A DNA stretch of 64,000 bases, taken from assembly GCA_023266355.1 (NCBI GenBank), contig JAHFQM010000002.1, positions 186,001-250,000 on the forward strand, given 5' to 3'. The number at the start of each line of letters is the position of its first letter. Position 1 is the first letter of the stretch. The position numbers and the translations under genes are program-made. The notes under the pieces are model-generated. The model saw only the letters and a program-made list of their open reading frames with translations, did no database searches and had not been told where the DNA came from. This DNA comes from Aquabacterium sp. (GTDB lineage: Bacteria; Pseudomonadota; Gammaproteobacteria; Burkholderiales; Burkholderiaceae_C). This document shows, piece by piece, positions 16,246 to 25,558 of the stretch.

Positions 16246-17049
16246 TCAGCGCGTCCCGAAAGCCGCAACGCCAGCCGACCGACTCCCATCCTGAACCAGC
16301 ACGATCAACTGCTGCTGCCCGCCACTTGTCGGGTAGGTCAAGCCGATGCCCGTGGCGGTCTGGCCATTCAGCGCACACTGCGCTGAGGTGAACGTCAAGC
16401 TCACGTTGAAAACGTTCTTGCCCGAGGATCGAGGGGACACCTGGCCAGTGAAGTTGCAACCCGACGACGCAACACCGCCCACCACACCAGTGTTCGAGAT
16501 GGTCAGCGACGCGGTCTCACCCGTGGTCAATCTGGTGCTCCAGTTTCCGGTGATGGCAGAAAGCTGTGCTGGCGCCTGGTAGTTGTAGGTGCTCGCAGCG
16601 ATGCCTGTCGCAGAGAACGTGACCGTGCCGGATGTGTAGGTGATCTGGCCCGAGACGGCGGGAGACGAGTTGTAGTTGCCTGCGAGCCTGCCCGAAAGTG
16701 CTGGGAAGAACCCATGGTCCCGGATGTCGTTGGAGCTCACCTGCCCCCCATTGAAGCTGCCCTGGCCTTGGACGAACCCATCGACAAAGAACGTCCCGCC
16801 GGATTGGGTTCCATAGATGGCCCAGACGGCACCATCCTCCAGCACCAGCATCTGAAAGCTAGGCGCGCTTCCATTGCTGGTGGTGCCCTCATAGCCCCCT
16901 TGGTTCGCGATCGGAGGCGGTGTGATGGGGGGAGCATCGCCATCGCCTCCTCCGCCGCCGCACGCACTCAGCGTGAGGCCAGCGATGAGGGCCAGCGAGA
17001 AAGATGAAACCCGAAGCTGGGCAGAGGCAGGCGAAAAACGGGCGAACAT
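16246..17049 (-). CDS. Secreted lipoprotein of unknown function (267 aa)
   Basis: The start at 17049 gives a signal peptide with lipobox (GLTLSAC) followed by a Gly/Asp-rich tether, typical of betaproteobacterial lipoproteins. The rest is Ser/Gly/Thr-rich beta-type sequence with two Cys residues (near SSGCNFTG and SAQCALNG) that may form a disulfide. No enzyme motif seen. An upstream ribosome-binding site (GGAGGA) precedes the ATG. It is likely anchored to the outer membrane. Confidence 0.72.
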   Translation of the reverse strand: MFARFSPASAQLRVSSFSLALIAGLTLSACGGGGGDGDAPPITPPPIANQGGYEGTTSNGSAPSFQMLVLEDGAVWAIYGTQSGGTFFVDGFVQGQGSFNGGQVSSNDIRDHGFFPALSGRLAGNYNSSPAVSGQITYTSGTVTFSATGIAASTYNYQAPAQLSAITGNWSTRLTTGETASLTISNTGVVGGVASSGCNFTGQVSPRSSGKNVFNVSLTFTSAQCALNGQTATGIGLTYPTSGGQQQLIVLVQDGSRSAGVAAFGTR

Positions 17050-17328
17050 GAAGAATCCTCCTGGGGTTTTGTAGAACGGAGGCAAACCTCCCTGGTTTGC
17101 TATCGATGTGGCAGCTCGAGTCAGTCTGCGGCGACCGCAACTCCTGCCTCGGCATGGATGTGAAGCTTGACCAGACACAGGCTCACCACGTGATCCAGCT
17201 GATCCAGGCGCGGCCATCTGATCGGCCCCGAGTCGATGGCGCTGAGGATGTTCAGATGCACAAGCTCGCGTGATGAGCCAGTGCGTGGGCATGCTGGGAG
17301 GACGTATCCAACATCGAAGGAGTTACGC
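17050..17328. other. Intergenic region holding the promoters of the lipoprotein and VWA genes
   Basis: Divergent spacer of 279 bases. It contains an inverted repeat around GGAGGCAAACCTCC (17079-17092) and, near its right end, the element described separately at 17259-17280. AAGGAG at about 17314 is the ribosome-binding site of the VWA gene. Confidence 0.55.
17259..17280 (+). repeat. Upstream element, copy 1 (shared with 28338-28359)
   Basis: GCACAAGCTCGC followed by GTGATGAGCC. The second copy, 11 kb away, differs at one of 22 bases. This copy ends 48 bases before the VWA gene start. No third copy was noticed in the window. Confidence 0.75.
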
Positions 17329-18669
17329 ATGTCCTCATCTGCCCCTCAGTCTGTCGCTCGTGTGGTGATCACGCCATTGCGGGCTGCGCTTGCCGCGCAG
17401 CAGGTCAATGTGATTGACGTCCTTGTGCGCGTTCAGGCCCCTGACATGGACGCAGCACCAGTGGGTGCGATTCATGCACAGCGTGCTCTTGCCCTGGTCA
17501 TCGATTCTTCGGGCTCCATGCAAGGCCGACCGCTGGAGGAGGCCAAGCGTTGCGCGCTGACCGTGGTCAAGCGGCTCAGGCCCAACGATCACTTGGCGGT
17601 GGTGCAGTTCGATCAGGACGTGCGACTCTTGTGGCCTGCCACTGAGGTGCGTGACGGCCTGGCGGCGTCTGAGGCCATCCATCGCATCCGGTCGGGTGGA
17701 TCTACCGCCCTGCATGCCGGGTGGTTGCAGGGCGCGCAGGCGTTGGCAACATGTCCTGAGTCGATGGGTTTGAAGCGTGTCATCCTTTTGTCTGATGGCG
17801 AGGCCAATCAGGGCGAGCGTGACCCGGAGGTCATCGCAAAGGCTTGCGCCGAATGGGCTTCCCAGGGCATCACGACCAGCACCTACGGCCTGGGCGAGAG
17901 CTTCAACGAGGAACTCATGGTTACCATGGCGAGTCGTGGAGGCGGTAACCAGTATTACGGGCAGACGGCCGACGACCTCATGGCGCCATTCGAGGAGGAG
18001 CTGTCGTTCATTGACATGCGCTGCCTTGCGAGCCTTCAACTGAGCTGTCGGGTCATGCCTGGCGTCAAGTTGGATGTGCTCAACGACTTGGCAGCAGAGG
18101 GAGGCGGCTACCGGCTCGCTGATCTGGCATTCGGGGCGGAGAGCTGGGCGTTGCTCAGGCTCACTGTGCCCGCCTGGGCGTTGGAGTCTGTGAGACATGG
18201 CAATCCCTTGATGCACGCCACTCTTGAGGCTCTCGACATGGCGGGGCAGGGGGTGCGCTTGGAGGCTGAGCCGTTGAACCTGCCGGTGCTCGAGCAGGAC
18301 GCTTGGTTGGCCAGCCCTGTGAGCGATTTGGTACAGCGACGCGTGACAGAGGTCGCTGCAGCGCAAGCTATGGACACCATGCGCGCAGCCCTTCGGAGGG
18401 GCGATACCGCTGCTGTTCAGGAGCTGCTTTCCGCCGCAAAACGTGAGTTTGGGGACAGCCCGTGGGTTCAGTCCATTCTGAATTCAATGGAGCGGCTGGC
18501 CGCTGATCAGGATGGCATTCGCTTTCTTGCCAAAGAGATGCTGTATTCATCCACAACTCTGAGAAGCAAGATTCGCTCCGTTCAGGAGGAAAAACTGCAA
18601 GCGGCCGACGATGCTGAGGTGCCAGCGTTCCTGCGCCGCAATGGTTTGCAGGGAAGCAAGCGGCCTTGA
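17329..18669 (+). CDS. VWA-domain protein heading an AddAB-like module (446 aa)
   Basis: A von Willebrand A domain (residues ~45-230) has a complete MIDAS set: DSSGSM, the Thr in GGSTALHAG and the Asp in LLSDGEANQG. Metal-dependent protein binding is therefore likely. The remaining ~215 residues are a helical C-terminal region, as in YfbK/TerY-like cytoplasmic VWA proteins; there is no signal peptide. Start chosen from AAGGAG eight bases upstream of the ATG. It precedes the AddB-like gene by 187 bases on the same strand. VWA proteins in defence loci often act as adaptors, but that role is inferred here. Confidence 0.82.
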   Translation: MSSSAPQSVARVVITPLRAALAAQQVNVIDVLVRVQAPDMDAAPVGAIHAQRALALVIDSSGSMQGRPLEEAKRCALTVVKRLRPNDHLAVVQFDQDVRLLWPATEVRDGLAASEAIHRIRSGGSTALHAGWLQGAQALATCPESMGLKRVILLSDGEANQGERDPEVIAKACAEWASQGITTSTYGLGESFNEELMVTMASRGGGNQYYGQTADDLMAPFEEELSFIDMRCLASLQLSCRVMPGVKLDVLNDLAAEGGGYRLADLAFGAESWALLRLTVPAWALESVRHGNPLMHATLEALDMAGQGVRLEAEPLNLPVLEQDAWLASPVSDLVQRRVTEVAAAQAMDTMRAALRRGDTAAVQELLSAAKREFGDSPWVQSILNSMERLAADQDGIRFLAKEMLYSSTTLRSKIRSVQEEKLQAADDAEVPAFLRRNGLQGSKRP

Positions 18670-18856
18670 GCTGAGCGATTTTCTGGCGGTCGCTGGGCCG
18701 CCATGATCTAAGAGCAGAGCCTTGCTGCCACAGACGAGTGATCGGACAAACGCACAGTGGCGCAATGACTTGTTACCAGTGGATACTGTCGTTGAATACA
18801 TCGGGAGGCCTTCGAGCCCGAAAGCTCAGTCGACCCCCAAAAGGGAGTGTTTGGTG

Positions 18857-21514
18857 ATGCATGTGGTGTTGGGCGTGAGCCTGGACGCGCTTCAGGGGCC
18901 TTCGGCTGGCAGCCGATTCAATGCGCCCGCCTTGGGCCCGTCAGGATTTCTTGATCTGCTGGAAACCCACCTGGGGCTTTCGTTGCCCGAGGTGCCTCGC
19001 GCTCAGCGGGTCGCGGTTTACCTCTCCTGCCTGCAATCCGTCGGAGCAGGGCGGTTTTACACGGACTCTCTGGCGGCCGATGCCATGGGCACGGCAGCTC
19101 GACTCCTGGCTTGGCGCGATGAATGGCGCATGGGGGGCTGGTTGGGGCAGCTTGGTCGTGAGCCGCGCATCCGTGATCTGGCTGCGGTTGAAGAGGTCGC
19201 TGCGCGCGAGTTGCCGCCTGGGGAAGCCGAGCGTCTGGAGGCGGTGTTGCGTGCCTTGCGAGCTGGCGCTCGGGTTCCGGTCGCATCTGTGTCGCTGGTT
19301 GATGAGCTCGCCCTGTTTCCGTGCCTTTGGCAGCAGGTGCTTGCCTTGTTGCCCTGCGTCCGCAACGCCACTTCTGCCGCCTACTTGAACGCCCAGGGCA
19401 CGGGCGAACTCCGGCGCGTGCAGGATGCAGTCCTGAAACTCTGTCAGGGTGACGCACCGCCAGATGCTTTGTCCCCGGTTGCCGACGGCAGTCTGCTGGT
19501 GGTGCGCTCTCTGTCAGCCAGCACAGCCGAGCATTGGCTCAGCCAACGCCTGCAGCGCGCACCCACAGACCGGCTGATCTTGGCCGAGTCCCAGGGTGAT
19601 CGGCTCGATGGCACCTTGGCAGCCACTGGGGCCGCGCGTTGTGGCTTCACCTCACCCAGCCCTTTGCGACCTGCCCTGCAGTGTCTGTCGCTGGCCATGG
19701 CTCTGTGCTGGGAGCCGCTGGACATCCACGCCCTGGTGGAGCTCCTCGCTCACCCGGTGGGCCCCATCGCACGAGCCGTGCGCAAGCAGCTGCTCAGGGT
19801 GGTCGCGCAAAAGCCTGGCATCGGCGGTGACGACTGGCAAGCCGCCAAGCTGGCGCTTGACGCAGACCCAGCCGCCGAGCAGGCAGAGGCGAAGGATGAA
19901 GTGCCCGGTCGTTGGAGCGAGCTGATCACCTACTGGCTGGAGTGCCCCCGCTGGCCCCAGCAAGAAGGCGCCCCCGTCGATCAGCTTGCCGAGCGCGCCA
20001 ATCGCCTAGCTGACGTCATGCAACAGCGCCTGGCCTTGGCGATGCAAAACGCATCCAGCGACGCCACTGTGTTTGCCGCCGCCGCGCGCCAATGTGTCGA
20101 CGTGGCGCAAGCCTTGAACGCGTTGCGCGTGCGTGGCGTCGAGCGCGTGAACCCTCGAACGCTCGAGCAGGTCATTGCCTTCGCCACCCCGGCGGGTGCG
20201 TCGGACCCGGCATCGGTGGCCCAGGTGAGCTGTGTGCGCTCCAGCTCGTCCCCAGCGGCTTGCATCGAGCCGGCCGACGAGGTGATCTGGTGGATGCCTG
20301 CAGCGCCCAACCTGGTGTCCTCCCTGCCTTGGCGAGAAGATGAGCTGAGTTGCCTGCGCGATCTGAACGTGCAGCTGCGCGACCCGGATCTCGAGCTCAA
20401 AGCGGTCTTCACCCAATGGATGCGCCCCCTGTTGGCGGCCCGCAAGCGCTTCGTGCTGGTGCTTCCCACGGGCGACGCCGAGGTGCACCCCATCCGCCAG
20501 GTGCTGGCGCTGCTGGTCCAAGGCTTTGGCACGCAGGTGCTCGACCTGGACTCGCCTGAGGTTCAACAACAGATGGCAGATGAAGTGTCCGCCCAGCCCC
20601 TGCCTAGCGTGCCTGAAGTCCTTCACGTGGGCCGGTCCGTGCCGTTGGACCAGCCCACCCAGTCCTTCACATCCTTGGGTGATCTGTTCCATTCTCCGGC
20701 CCAGTTTGCGCTGCGTCGGTCGGCCCGACTCAAGGGCATGGACTTGCCCAGCGTCGATGAAGATCGTCGCCTGCTGGGAACGCTGGCGCATCGCCTGATC
20801 GAAAAGCTGTTTGGCCAAGACGGTGTCCTGACCTGGTCGGTGGAGCAGGTGCTGTCATGGCTCAAGCCCGCACTGAGTCAGCTCGTGAAAGAGGAGGGCG
20901 CTGTGCTGTTGATGCCAGGTGCCAGCGTCAGCCTGGCGCGCTTCCAGGCCCGTTGCGAGCAGGCCCTGCCGACCCTTGTGATCTTGCTGCGTGAGGCCAA
21001 CGCCGTTCGCGTGCAGACAGAATTCGAAGTCCAAGGCAGCCTGTTCGATGTGCCCATGGTGGGCTCTGTGGACCTGCTCGTTCACCTGGCAGATGGGCGC
21101 ACGGTGGCGCTGGACACCAAGTGGGGCGGAGACAAACGATACGCCGCGAGCCTGATATCGGGCGATTACTTGCAGCTCGCCATCTACGCCAAGCTGCTCG
21201 AACAGCAGACGGGCCAAGAGCCCTGCGCCTTGGGTTACTTCGTTTTTGACACCGGCAACCTCTACATCAGTGCTCCTGACGTTGTGCCTGGCGCCAACGT
21301 CAGGGTGCCTCCTCCCGAGGTGTCTGTGGGGGCATTGCTGACCCATGCAAAAGCAACCTGGGAGTGGCGTGCTGAGCAATTCAAAGCTGGCCAATTGGAC
21401 GTGCCGCCGCCCAAACCTGGCACGGAGTGGAGTGGACCCGATGGCACCCTGGCTGTGCAAGGCCCCAAGCCCTGGGACCAGGAATACCTTGTCACGCTCG
21501 GAGGCTGGCAATGA
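18857..21514 (+). CDS. AddB/RecB-like PD-(D/E)XK nuclease protein (885 aa)
   Basis: The long N-terminal portion resembles inactive helicase-like AddB bodies, with no Walker A seen. The C-terminal ~220 residues carry a RecB-type nuclease: GTLAHRLIEKLFG, then MVGSVDLLVHL (metal Asp), VALDTKWGG (D-x-K) and the Q-x-x-x-Y helix LQLAIYAKLL. Start at 18857 follows GGGAGTG; an in-frame GTG at 18854 or a longer start at 18722 are alternatives. Its stop overlaps the start of the helicase gene by four bases (ATGA), so the two are surely co-translated, as with addB-addA. Confidence 0.83.
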   Translation: MHVVLGVSLDALQGPSAGSRFNAPALGPSGFLDLLETHLGLSLPEVPRAQRVAVYLSCLQSVGAGRFYTDSLAADAMGTAARLLAWRDEWRMGGWLGQLGREPRIRDLAAVEEVAARELPPGEAERLEAVLRALRAGARVPVASVSLVDELALFPCLWQQVLALLPCVRNATSAAYLNAQGTGELRRVQDAVLKLCQGDAPPDALSPVADGSLLVVRSLSASTAEHWLSQRLQRAPTDRLILAESQGDRLDGTLAATGAARCGFTSPSPLRPALQCLSLAMALCWEPLDIHALVELLAHPVGPIARAVRKQLLRVVAQKPGIGGDDWQAAKLALDADPAAEQAEAKDEVPGRWSELITYWLECPRWPQQEGAPVDQLAERANRLADVMQQRLALAMQNASSDATVFAAAARQCVDVAQALNALRVRGVERVNPRTLEQVIAFATPAGASDPASVAQVSCVRSSSSPAACIEPADEVIWWMPAAPNLVSSLPWREDELSCLRDLNVQLRDPDLELKAVFTQWMRPLLAARKRFVLVLPTGDAEVHPIRQVLALLVQGFGTQVLDLDSPEVQQQMADEVSAQPLPSVPEVLHVGRSVPLDQPTQSFTSLGDLFHSPAQFALRRSARLKGMDLPSVDEDRRLLGTLAHRLIEKLFGQDGVLTWSVEQVLSWLKPALSQLVKEEGAVLLMPGASVSLARFQARCEQALPTLVILLREANAVRVQTEFEVQGSLFDVPMVGSVDLLVHLADGRTVALDTKWGGDKRYAASLISGDYLQLAIYAKLLEQQTGQEPCALGYFVFDTGNLYISAPDVVPGANVRVPPPEVSVGALLTHAKATWEWRAEQFKAGQLDVPPPKPGTEWSGPDGTLAVQGPKPWDQEYLVTLGGWQ

Positions 21515-24500
21515 ACGGGCGCATCGAATTCGTCAGCGCTGGTGCGGGCTGCGGCAAAACTCACCGCCTGACCCAGACCGTGGCCGAGGCGCTGCAAAGC
21601 CAGCAGGCTCGCCCGCAGGGCGTGCTGGCCACCACTTTCACGGTCAAGGCTGCGGCCGAGCTGCGCGAGCGCGTTCGCTCCTGGCTCTTGTCCAATCGGC
21701 GGGTCGACCTGGCCACGGCCATCGGCTTGGCTCGCATCGGTACGGTCAACAGCGTGTGTGGGCAGATGCTCAAGCGCTTCTGTTTCGAGCTGGGCCTGTC
21801 GCCCGACCAGGCCGTGCTCAGCGAGGTGCAGGCTACCCGTCTGCTCAAGGCGACCGTGGCCGATGCGCTCGACGATGAACGGCGAGAACGCCTGGTGACG
21901 CTGTCCGATCGCCTGGGGCTGGATGCCGACCACTGGAGCAAAACCATCCACCAACTGGTGCAGGCTGCGCTGAGCAACGGCATCGGCGAGCAAGTGCTCA
22001 GGCAAATGGGGCAGCGCAACGCCGACCTGATGCTGGCCAACTGGCCCCAACCCAGTGGAGACGTCAGCGAGACTGCGCTGACGCATGCGCTCAGGCAGGC
22101 CGAGCGGGCCGTGGCCAGCTTCGTCGAGGCGCAGATCGCAGTTGGCCGTGACATCGCCAAAAACCTGGCTGTCGGACTGGAAGACCTGCAAGCGCTCGCG
22201 CGTCAGTTTGAGTCGGGGCGCTGGGTCTGGAATGACTGGTACAAGGCCTCCAAGCTGGATGCTGGGGCAAAGGTCAGGGATCATCTGGCCGCCGTGCTGC
22301 ACGTGGCTCAGGCCTTCGAGGCCCACCCGGCATACCAGGCTGACATCCGTGAGCAGCTCGACCTGCTGTTCCAGTGCGCGGCCGACGCGCTCCATGCCTA
22401 CGCCGCAGCCAAGCGTACCTTGGGTGTGGTCGACTTCACCGACCAGGAGGCCTTGCTGCTTCAGGCCGTTCGCCACTCAGATGCTGTGCGACAAGCGCTG
22501 TCGCAAGAGCTCGATCTCATCGTGGTGGACGAGTTCCAGGACACCAGCCCACTCCAGCTGGCATTGTTCATCGAGCTGGCCCAGCTTGCCAAGCGTTCGG
22601 TCTGGGTGGGTGACCCCAAGCAAGCCATTTACGGCTTTCGCGGCACCGACGCCAGCCTCATTGCAGGCGTCATCCAGGCTTTGCCCCAATGGGGCGGTGT
22701 GTTGGGCGAGCCCTTGAGCACCTCTCGGCGCAGCACGCCCGAGCTGGTGTCGCTCACCAACGCCGTTTTCGGCCACGCTTTCGAGCCTGACATGTCCGCT
22801 CGGGACGTCGAGCTGACGGCCCACCGTGAGAGCTTGCCTGCACAACCCACGCTCATCGCCTGGCAGTTCGAGAGCACCAACAAAGCCAACGATTTCAAAG
22901 GCATGGGGCAGGCGGTTCAGCACCTGCTCGCCCATGGTCTGAAGGTTCAAGACCGAGAAACCAAGGCCTTGCGAGCCATGGAGCCGCGCGACATCGGCAT
23001 CTTGTGCCCATACAACGACCAGGTGCATGACACGGTCGAGTCCCTCAGCGCCTGGAGCATCGCTTCGTCCAGCCCCCGTCCAGGGCTGCTGCTCACCGCC
23101 GAGGCCGCCCTGGTGGTGGCAGCCCTGCGCCGCCTTCACGATGGCGCCGACACGGTGGCCACCGCCCTGATCTTGAGCTTGGCCAGGGGTGAGTCAGCTG
23201 AATCGTGGCTGGCTGACCGTTTGAATCACGTCGAACCCGAGGGCGCAAGCCGGTCTGCCTGGCGCACGGAAGGCGAGGGCGCCGACGCACTGCTGGCTCG
23301 CTTGGAAGTGCTGCGCCCCAGTGTTCAGAACCTCACCCCTGCCGAAGCCATGCGCCTGGCTGCGGTGGAAAGCGACGTGGCAGGTTTGTGTGCGAGGTGG
23401 TCCAACTCTCCGCTGGAGACGCGCACTCGCCAGGCCAACGTCGAGGCCTTGCTTGCCATGGCGAAATCCTATGAAGACGAGTGTGTCTCCGCCAAACGCG
23501 CGGCCACGGTGGCCGGGCTTCTGCGATGGCTGGACGAGCAGGCTGGCACAGATGCCGATGGCCGTGCCGTCACGGCCGACAACGCCGTGTCGGTGCTGAC
23601 TTATCACCGCGCCAAGGGCCTGGAGTGGCCTGTGGTCGTGCTCGCCGGGCTGGACGCCCAGACCAAAACCACCATCTGGAGCGTGCGCGCCCGCACCGAG
23701 GGCGTCTTCAACCCTGATGCGCCGCTGGAGAACCGCTTCGTGCACTGCTGGCTCAAGCCCCTGGGCCCCAACGCCAAGCCGCCTGCGGTTCAAGCCGTCG
23801 AGGCCTCGGAGTTGGCACAAGGCATGCACAAACAAGCCTTGGCCGAACACAAGCGCCTGCTGTACGTGGGCCTCACCCGTGCGCGAGACATCAACGTGCT
23901 GGCCATCCGCCAACACCCCAAGAAGGGGCTGCAGACGGGCTGGCTTGATGAGATCCCCGGCGCCAGCCAAGCCTTGCTCAACACAGGTCTGCAAGCACCG
24001 CTTCCAGATGGCGGTGCCATCGTGCGCACAGTCGAAATCTGGGATGCCGCGCAAATCGACCTCGCGCCCCCGTCAGCGGTGCGAGAGCCTTCGCGCTGGT
24101 TCCGACACGCGGGGCGGCGAGACCTTGCCGAACTGTGGACACGGCCGAGCTCAGCCAAGGGTGGAGATCACCGGGTCGTTGAGGTCCAGCCTGTTGGTCA
24201 ACGGTTGAACCTCACCGGCAGCGTGAACATGGCTGACCTGGGTCAGGCCTTGCACCTGTGCATGGCCAAGGCAGCAGCGCAAGGGCATCTCACCGATTCG
24301 GATGTTCTGCTGGCGCTTGCCAACTGGGGTGTCGATCGGGCTGTGCAAGCCGCAGATGTCGTTGCACAGGTGCATGCGTTCGATGCCTGGTGGGCAGGGC
24401 GCTGGCCAGGAGCTCAGGTCATGGCCGAGGTCCCCATCGAGGCCGAGGGCAGCCAAGTCAAGCCGAGTCAGGAGCCAACCCGCATTCGAGGCCGCATCGA

Positions 24501-24720
24501 CTGCCTCCTGAAAACCAATGCGGGTTGGGTTCTCATCGACCACAAAGCCAACCCGAGGGGTGCCGCAGGAGACGCTGAGCTGGCAGCCACCTACGGCCCC
24601 CAACTTGCTACCTACACGCAGGCCATCTTGGCCGCAACTGGTGAGCCAGTGGTCGAGGCCTGGTTGTTCCAACCCGTGGCAGGCCGCGCCGTTCGCATCA
24701 CCGGAGACCAATTGCCATGA
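21511..24720 (+). CDS. AddA/UvrD-like helicase with C-terminal nuclease domain (1069 aa)
   Basis: Superfamily 1 helicase motifs in order: Walker A AGAGCGKT (residues 10-17), Walker B LIVVDEFQDTSPLQ (~335), GDPKQAIYGFRG (~370), TYHRAKGLEWPVVVL (~700), LLYVGLTRARD (~785). A RecB-type nuclease follows near the end (GRIDCLLKTNAG, VLIDHKA, QLATYTQA). With the preceding AddB-like protein it would form a dual helicase-nuclease resembling AddAB, but it differs from ordinary chromosomal recombination enzymes by its VWA partner and island context. The 4-base overlap at both ends indicates a tight operon; the following gene is decayed. Confidence 0.88.
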   Translation: MNGRIEFVSAGAGCGKTHRLTQTVAEALQSQQARPQGVLATTFTVKAAAELRERVRSWLLSNRRVDLATAIGLARIGTVNSVCGQMLKRFCFELGLSPDQAVLSEVQATRLLKATVADALDDERRERLVTLSDRLGLDADHWSKTIHQLVQAALSNGIGEQVLRQMGQRNADLMLANWPQPSGDVSETALTHALRQAERAVASFVEAQIAVGRDIAKNLAVGLEDLQALARQFESGRWVWNDWYKASKLDAGAKVRDHLAAVLHVAQAFEAHPAYQADIREQLDLLFQCAADALHAYAAAKRTLGVVDFTDQEALLLQAVRHSDAVRQALSQELDLIVVDEFQDTSPLQLALFIELAQLAKRSVWVGDPKQAIYGFRGTDASLIAGVIQALPQWGGVLGEPLSTSRRSTPELVSLTNAVFGHAFEPDMSARDVELTAHRESLPAQPTLIAWQFESTNKANDFKGMGQAVQHLLAHGLKVQDRETKALRAMEPRDIGILCPYNDQVHDTVESLSAWSIASSSPRPGLLLTAEAALVVAALRRLHDGADTVATALILSLARGESAESWLADRLNHVEPEGASRSAWRTEGEGADALLARLEVLRPSVQNLTPAEAMRLAAVESDVAGLCARWSNSPLETRTRQANVEALLAMAKSYEDECVSAKRAATVAGLLRWLDEQAGTDADGRAVTADNAVSVLTYHRAKGLEWPVVVLAGLDAQTKTTIWSVRARTEGVFNPDAPLENRFVHCWLKPLGPNAKPPAVQAVEASELAQGMHKQALAEHKRLLYVGLTRARDINVLAIRQHPKKGLQTGWLDEIPGASQALLNTGLQAPLPDGGAIVRTVEIWDAAQIDLAPPSAVREPSRWFRHAGRRDLAELWTRPSSAKGGDHRVVEVQPVGQRLNLTGSVNMADLGQALHLCMAKAAAQGHLTDSDVLLALANWGVDRAVQAADVVAQVHAFDAWWAGRWPGAQVMAEVPIEAEGSQVKPSQEPTRIRGRIDCLLKTNAGWVLIDHKANPRGAAGDAELAATYGPQLATYTQAILAATGEPVVEAWLFQPVAGRAVRITGDQLP

Positions 24721-25230
24721 ACTGGTTCGAACGACTCACGGGCTTCCCGGAAAAAGGCTACCAGCCGGCACACCAACCGCTGTAAGTCAACGATGGGCAC
24801 CTGCACTCCAAGGTGAACAGCCAATCTTTGCCGATTCAGCATCTCTCCACGCCATTTCTGGCTGATTCATGCCAACGGGCGGCACAGGCCAAGCGTGAAA
24901 TAGGCGGCGCGTTGAAGTTTCGCAACGTGTTCGAAGACGACCACGAGCTGCACGTTCGCAGTGCAGCGAACGGCTCGGTGGTGCAAGGGGGCATCGCCGT
25001 TCAACCTGCTGGAGGTGGGCCCCCCTGGCATCTCGGCGGAAGATGGCGAGGCCGGCTAGAAGTACGCTCTCTACACAGGGTCCCGCATGCGCTCGCGTGG
25101 CCGGAGCGGGAAGCAATTACCGTAAGGATGATCAGTTCGGCCAGACCGACGCGCGGCAGATGAACACATTTGCCGACCTGTGTGCGGCGCTCCCAGGTTC
25201 CGCGCGTGGCCAGAGAAACAACTGTTCCAC
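24717..25230 (+). pseudogene. Decayed fourth gene of the AddAB-like module (conserved protein of unknown function)
   Basis: An ATG at 24717 overlaps the helicase stop and encodes MNWFERLTGFPEKGYQ, which I recognise as the N-terminus of a conserved uncharacterised family. A TAA interrupts it at 24783-24785, where VNDGHLHSKVNSQS continues in frame. Further family-like pieces follow in shifted frames: NLLEVGPPGISAEDG near 25010 (matching the usual PEDG motif), a degraded TQGPAC-like piece near 25080 and GQTDARQMNTFADLCAALPG near 25140-25200. At least two stops and several frame changes mean it is non-functional. Confidence 0.6.
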
Positions 25231-25337
25231 AGTGAATGCAGGAAGCACATCGAGCGAGAGACGGCCACCAGCCCACCGATGACCTATGAAGTGCGCTGCA
25301 TCGACGCTGATGTCCTTTCGCCCCTGATGGCGCGACG

Positions 25338-25557
25338 AGGGCCAAGCGCAAGCACTACGTGCACACGCCCAATGACGAGAAGGTGCTGCAAGCCAGCATC
25401 TTGGGTGTCGAGAAAAAGCCGCTGCCCCACCTGCTGGCCACCACCAACATGATCTTGCACGGCATCGAGGTGCCGAGCCAGATCAGGCACGACAACACGC
25501 TGTCACGCCCGCTCATCAGCTGGGGCCCGAAAGAGCGTGTGGACTGCATCGTGGCCA
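25338..25557 (+). pseudogene. HsdM fragment (type I restriction N6-adenine methyltransferase)
   Basis: One frame reads AKRKHYVHTPNDEKVLQASI, then GVEKKPLPHLLATTNMILHG, then VPSQIRHDNTLSRPL and WGPKERVDCIVA. This is the HsdM region immediately before the catalytic NPPF motif. Homology ends at about 25557, exactly where the antisense NERD-helicase remnant begins, so a deletion has joined two genes tail to tail. No specificity or restriction subunit was seen in the window. Confidence 0.82.
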
Positions 25558-25558
25558 A

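Noticed and set aside
17329..24720. The AddAB-like genes as ordinary chromosomal addAB/recBCD
   Set aside because: Position within a decayed accessory region, VWA partner and coupling to an unknown gene argue against a housekeeping role, although it cannot be excluded without the rest of the genome.
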